From NCBI GenBank assembly GCA_037013685.1, contig CM072905.1, positions 11,064,991-11,128,990 on the forward strand: DNA of 64,000 nucleotides, given 5' to 3'. Source of the stretch: Acridotheres tristis. Lineage: Eukaryota; Chordata; Aves; Passeriformes; Sturnidae. The translations under genes and the position numbers were made by a program. This document shows, piece by piece, positions 61,091 to 64,000 of the stretch; position 1 is the first letter of the stretch, and every line of letters begins with the position of its first letter. The notes beneath the pieces were generated by a model, which worked only from the letters and a program-made list of their open reading frames with translations, was not told the DNA's origin and did no database searches.

Positions 61091-62240
61091 GCGAGAAGGA
61101 TGGGATGGATGGGATCACAAATCTTTCAGCTGAGCATAAGAGAAAAAAATACTGTTGGTGGCAACTCTTATTTCCCTGGAAAAAAAATCCTGGCCCCCTG
61201 GCAGAGGAACAGTTTCTGCACAGAAAACATGACACTATTTACAAAACGCAGTGTCTAATATCCTTTTCCAGCTTGGAAAGAGGAGTTTATTTCAATACAT
61301 CCTTTTTTAATTGCCATGAGCTGGACTTGTAAATACTGTAAGTGGTTGAGTAATAGTCCTTAGTGAGCAGAGCAGAGGAAGGGACAGGTTTTCCACTCTT
61401 GGAACCCTCTGCATTCCCTCAGCTCCGCCAGGGAGACAGCTCGCAGCAGATACTGAACACAAATAAAAGCCTCTTAATTAAAAGAGCATTTAAGCCCAGG
61501 GGATGCCCGTGGGTGTGATGGCAGTGCCCAGCACAGTGATCCAGCTGGGTGAGGAGTTTGTTTATTGGGGGTGGTTTGGGAGGTGGATCCAGGATGTTCT
61601 CACTAAAACATTTCTTTCTTTCCTCTAAAAAATGGGAGAGAAAGGGGAGAGTTCCTGCTGGGAAATGGGGAGTTAAGGAGAAGGGAGGGGATCTCATTTT
61701 GTAGGATCTCGTTTGTCATTAACTTCTGCAGGGATCCAGTGGGTTTGGGGCAGGATGGGGCATAGTGCTGTGGGGTTCTCTCCAGAGCTGGATGATCCCT
61801 GTTTCCCCAGGTCAGGTACATGCCTGAAAGCCCAGCTCTGCACAGAGTACTTTGTGTTGGAAACAATTTCCTGGTGCAGTTTGGATTTCCTCCAGAATAA
61901 TCCTTTGCCCCAGTGGGATGGTACAGAGGGATTCTAGCAAAGCTCCACCAGCCTGGCTGTGAGTTAAACACATCCCTTGATGTTTCCATGGCAGATGTTC
62001 AGGTAGGAAGGAACCCCACAGGCACTGCTGGAAAATACTGATTTGAAGGGTCGGGAAGGAAAGAAACTGCTCTGCCAACGTGGGGTTTGGGTCCAGGTCT
62101 CTGCTCAGGTCCCCAGAGTGCAGGGCTGAGCAGGGGGAATCCTTCCCAGCTGGGAGGAGGAGCAGGAGGAGGAATTCAATCACAGAAACAATCTGTCAAT
62201 GCTGAAGGCAGCAGCCTAAACCTTGTTGTGTCTCCTGCAG

Positions 62241-62308
62241 GGATGCTGGTGGTGATCGTGCTGCTGCTCATCGCCATCGCTGTGGTCGCGCTCTGGCCGA
62301 CGGGTTAA
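62241..62308 (+). CDS. STX8: STX8 last coding exon (tail-anchor membrane segment)
   Basis: The exon follows a gtgtctcctgcag acceptor and encodes, after completing a split glycine codon, MLVVIVLLLIAIAVVALW and then PTG before the stop TAA at 62306-62308. This is the single C-terminal membrane anchor of syntaxin-8, with only three residues after the tryptophan, as in the whole family. It joins in frame (phase 1) to the exon at 28168-28269, giving ...SCG then the anchor. Human STX8, as I recall it, ends in WPTN with the same length; about 7 of the 21 residues differ, nearly all between hydrophobic residues. The terminal Asn-to-Gly change is the only non-hydrophobic one. The anchor inserts the protein into endosomal membranes after translation. 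Confidence 0.95.
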
Positions 62309-63310
62309 CCCCGATCCTGCCAGGGCAGCTGCTCCAGGGGAGCACCAGGGCTCCAGGGAGGGACCTGCTGTATGCAGGGACCTTCTGTGCTGGGAATGAA
62401 CTCACTCCATCCTTGGGAATGAACTCCACAGCTGGGAATGAACTCCGCAGCAGCAGGCTGAAGCAGCGTCCACCAGACATCCGCTCTCCCTGGAGCAGCG
62501 TGGCTGAGGAGCTCTGTGGGACCTGGAGGATTTCAGTGGGAAAAGAGGATTTTGTCCCACTCTTCTCACCTCCCTCTGGTACTCAGGCAGGTGCAGCTGT
62601 AGGATGGACCCACCTCTCCTGCATCTGCATCTGGGGACACGCTGGTGCTGCTGCCTGCCCATCTCCCTGAGCTCAGACATCCCAGGGGCTTCAAACACCA
62701 AAATCCAGGAATGATTTGGAGAACAGCAATGTTCAATGTTCCCCTGCTTCAGGATCCCTCCTTCAGAGAGAACATGCTCTGTGGTTTTCAAGGAATAGTC
62801 TTGGGGAATGACTGCATCTGGATTCTCACAGGCTGGGAAGCGACCGCCCTGCAGGACCCCCGTGGGCTGCACGGAATCACTGGTGACTGAGTCAGTGCTC
62901 AACCCTTGGGGGGGAGGTATTGGTGGTTTATTGATCTCCAGGGATGGTTATTGATCTCCAGGGATGGAGTTATTGGTGAGTCACTGATCTCCAGGGATGG
63001 GAGTTAAACAGCAGCAGGACTCAGCCCAGCCTGTGCCAGTGGAGAGCTTTGCCCTCGTGTGCTCCCCAGGGGCTCTGCCAGCCTGGCTCGGGAGATGCAC
63101 CAGAATTAACGTCCTCACTGAGCTCTGTCTCTTCCTTTGACAGCTTCTCACACCCTTCTACAGCTGAGAGGAAAGATTACCTATTTCAAAACTAATGAAA
63201 AAGAAGTATTAAATGTTTGCTTCTGGCCAAGAGAATAATTATTTTGTTACACATGCCAGTTTGATTTCAGGATTAATAAAGCAAGCAATAAATACTGATT
63301 AAAGCTGATC
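62309..63310 (+). other. STX8: STX8 3' UTR (about 1 kb)
   Basis: The UTR runs from the stop codon to the poly(A) signals near 63275-63292, with a cleavage site expected at about 63300-63315. It contains two small imperfect tandem repeats: tgggaatgaact starting at 62391, 62414 and 62433, and tgatctccagggatgg at 62932, 62952 and 62985. The last 150 bases become AT-rich, as in many avian 3' ends. No second reading frame of interest was seen. Confidence 0.75.
63275..63292 (+). terminator. Poly(A) signals AATAAA (two)
   Basis: AATAAA occurs at 63275-63280 and again at 63287-63292. A GT/T-rich stretch with gtttctctgcctggggtttt follows at about 63323-63342, which suits a downstream cleavage element. 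These are the first strong canonical signals after the STX8 stop codon. Confidence 0.8.
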
Positions 63311-63319
63311 CATTTATAT

Positions 63320-63845
63320 ACAGTTTCTCTGCCTGGGGTTTTATTGTTTCCTACTATCTTGTGTTGCCTGTGAATGATTTATCCAATGCTGCCATATCCT
63401 AAGAGCTGGTCTGGAGAAGGAAATAAGTGATTCTGTCAGACTGTGTGTGTATGATGACAGATCTGTGAGACCTGCCCTGCTGGTGTCTCCTTTCCCAGCT
63501 CTCACCTGGCTGTGGCACTCACCTCCCTCTGGCCACGCAGCACATCCAGCACTGCTCTGAGAGGTGGAACCAGGGTGTCCTGGTGCTGTGTCCCCTCTTG
63601 ACTGGCACAAATTCCTTCTGCCCTTCTGGGCTCGGTTTCCCCAGACTGAGACTTGGGCACTGCCTCCTTTGTTAAGGCGTTGGTGACTGCAAGTCACCCT
63701 CAGTTGTCTCCTTGCAGGGTGCAGGTGTTGGCTGGAGCTTGGACCCTGTCACTCCAGGCTCTGAGATTGAGAGCCAAGGAAGAAGATGGAGTTCTGCAGG
63801 AGGCAGAGGCAGGGAGCTCCTGAGTACCCCGTGGACAGCATGGAA
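63320..63845. other. Downstream intergenic sequence; nothing recognised
   Basis: Beyond the STX8 poly(A) site I see no gene or named repeat before the CR1 at 63846. In mammals the next gene is NTN1, which runs towards STX8, but none of it is visible here. Confidence 0.6.
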
Positions 63846-64000
63846 TACACAGAATCCCAGACTGGTTTGGATGGGAAGGGCTTTAAATCCCATCCAGTGC
63901 CACCCCTGCCATGGGCAGGGACACCTTCCACTGGCCCAGGTTGCTCTAAGCCCTGTTCAGACTAACCTTGAGCATTCCCAGGGATCCACAGCTTCTCTTC
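63846..64000 (-). mobile_element. CR1 LINE fragment, 3' end, cut by the window edge
   Basis: The tail tacacagaatcccagactgg is followed by tttggatgggaagggcttta, atcccatccagtgccacccc, tgccatgggcagggacacct and the start of the cattcccagggatccacagc block at the edge. Orientation is opposite to STX8. Confidence 0.9.

Larger units (their letters stand above)
28270..62240 (+). other. STX8: STX8 intron 7, 34 kb
   Basis: The intron begins with gtagga and ends with a tctcctgcag acceptor at 62231-62240. It separates the SNARE motif from the membrane anchor. Apart from the repeats listed separately, I see no coding sequence in it. The stretches 28270-33779, 35357-37454, 38031-40113, 41746-43103, 46366-47811, 48401-50159, 51203-52520, 52606-60952 and 61091-62240 have only short chance reading frames. 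Several AT-rich, low-repeat parts (35870-36200, 46690-46870, 47280-47760, 54200-54560, 57480-57960, 58430-58650, 60640-60940) look like candidate conserved non-coding DNA by composition and by clusters of TAATTA-, ATTTGCAT- or CANNTG-type words. That is an impression only and needs alignment. Confidence 0.85.
1..63310 (+). other. STX8: STX8 gene, 3' portion (partial)
   Basis: This span is the 3' portion of the syntaxin-8 gene: the end of one intron, a coding exon, a 34 kb intron, the last coding exon and the 3' UTR. The assignment rests on the two exons, which together give 56 residues matching, without any gap, the C-terminus of vertebrate STX8 as I remember it. Syntaxin-8 is a tail-anchored Qc-SNARE that pairs with syntaxin-7, Vti1b and VAMP7 or VAMP8 in early-to-late endosome and lysosome fusion. 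Mammalian STX8 is also a very long gene with large introns, which fits the geometry here. I looked for the preceding exon, which encodes the SNARE zero-layer glutamine, and did not find it in the first 28 kb. The gene start is therefore outside the window, and the end is estimated from the poly(A) signals. Confidence 0.88.

Overview
The window is vertebrate nuclear DNA, almost certainly from a bird and probably a songbird. Three things point there: many short CR1 LINE fragments with the avian 3' tail (ending in a run like tgattctgtgatt), ERV-type LTR scraps, and exons split by very long introns. No bacterial-style operon, tRNA, rRNA or CRISPR array was seen. The only protein-coding gene I can support is the 3' end of STX8 (syntaxin-8, a Qc-SNARE of the endosomal/late-endosomal fusion complex) on the + strand. 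Its penultimate coding exon lies at 28168-28269 and its last coding exon at 62241-62308. The stop codon is at 62306-62308, followed by a 3' UTR of about 1 kb with two AATAAA signals near 63275-63292. The exon reading frames join exactly (both introns phase 1) and give the last 56 residues: the C-terminal half of the SNARE motif, a short linker and the tail-anchor membrane segment. Earlier STX8 exons were not found and must lie upstream of base 1.

Layout. 1-28167 is the 3' part of an upstream intron (called intron 6 here by analogy with mammals). It holds two related LTR-like pieces (about 1120-1475 and 13299-13645), a T-rich tandem duplication (16040-16368), a 2.45 kb GT-rich minisatellite (20476-22927), an AT-only tract (25183-25365) and one CR1 fragment (26435-26675). 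28270-62240 is a 34 kb intron 7. It holds a decayed CR1-class reverse-transcriptase remnant, at least eight CR1 pieces, three more tandem arrays (11-bp unit at 40114-40630; GGGCT/GAGCT pentamers at 45627-46365; GTGACA/CACACA-type at 50455-51202), two long G runs, and two inverted duplications. 63320-64000 is downstream of the gene, probably the start of the gap to a convergent neighbour (NTN1 in mammals), and ends inside a CR1.

The most unusual interval is 40.1-51.2 kb. A 589-bp segment occurs twice in opposite orientation at about 99% identity (40792-41380 and 47812-48400). The 6.4 kb between the copies holds a second inverted pair (two CR1s with a 119-bp perfect match), two poly-G runs and a pentamer array with the composition of a mammalian immunoglobulin switch region, G-rich on the STX8 sense strand. 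I see no sign of a new multi-gene system. The points worth checking are structural: repeat arrays, inverted repeats and candidate regulatory elements inside a long STX8 transcript. All very long antisense reading frames over the arrays are artefacts of stop-free repeats.
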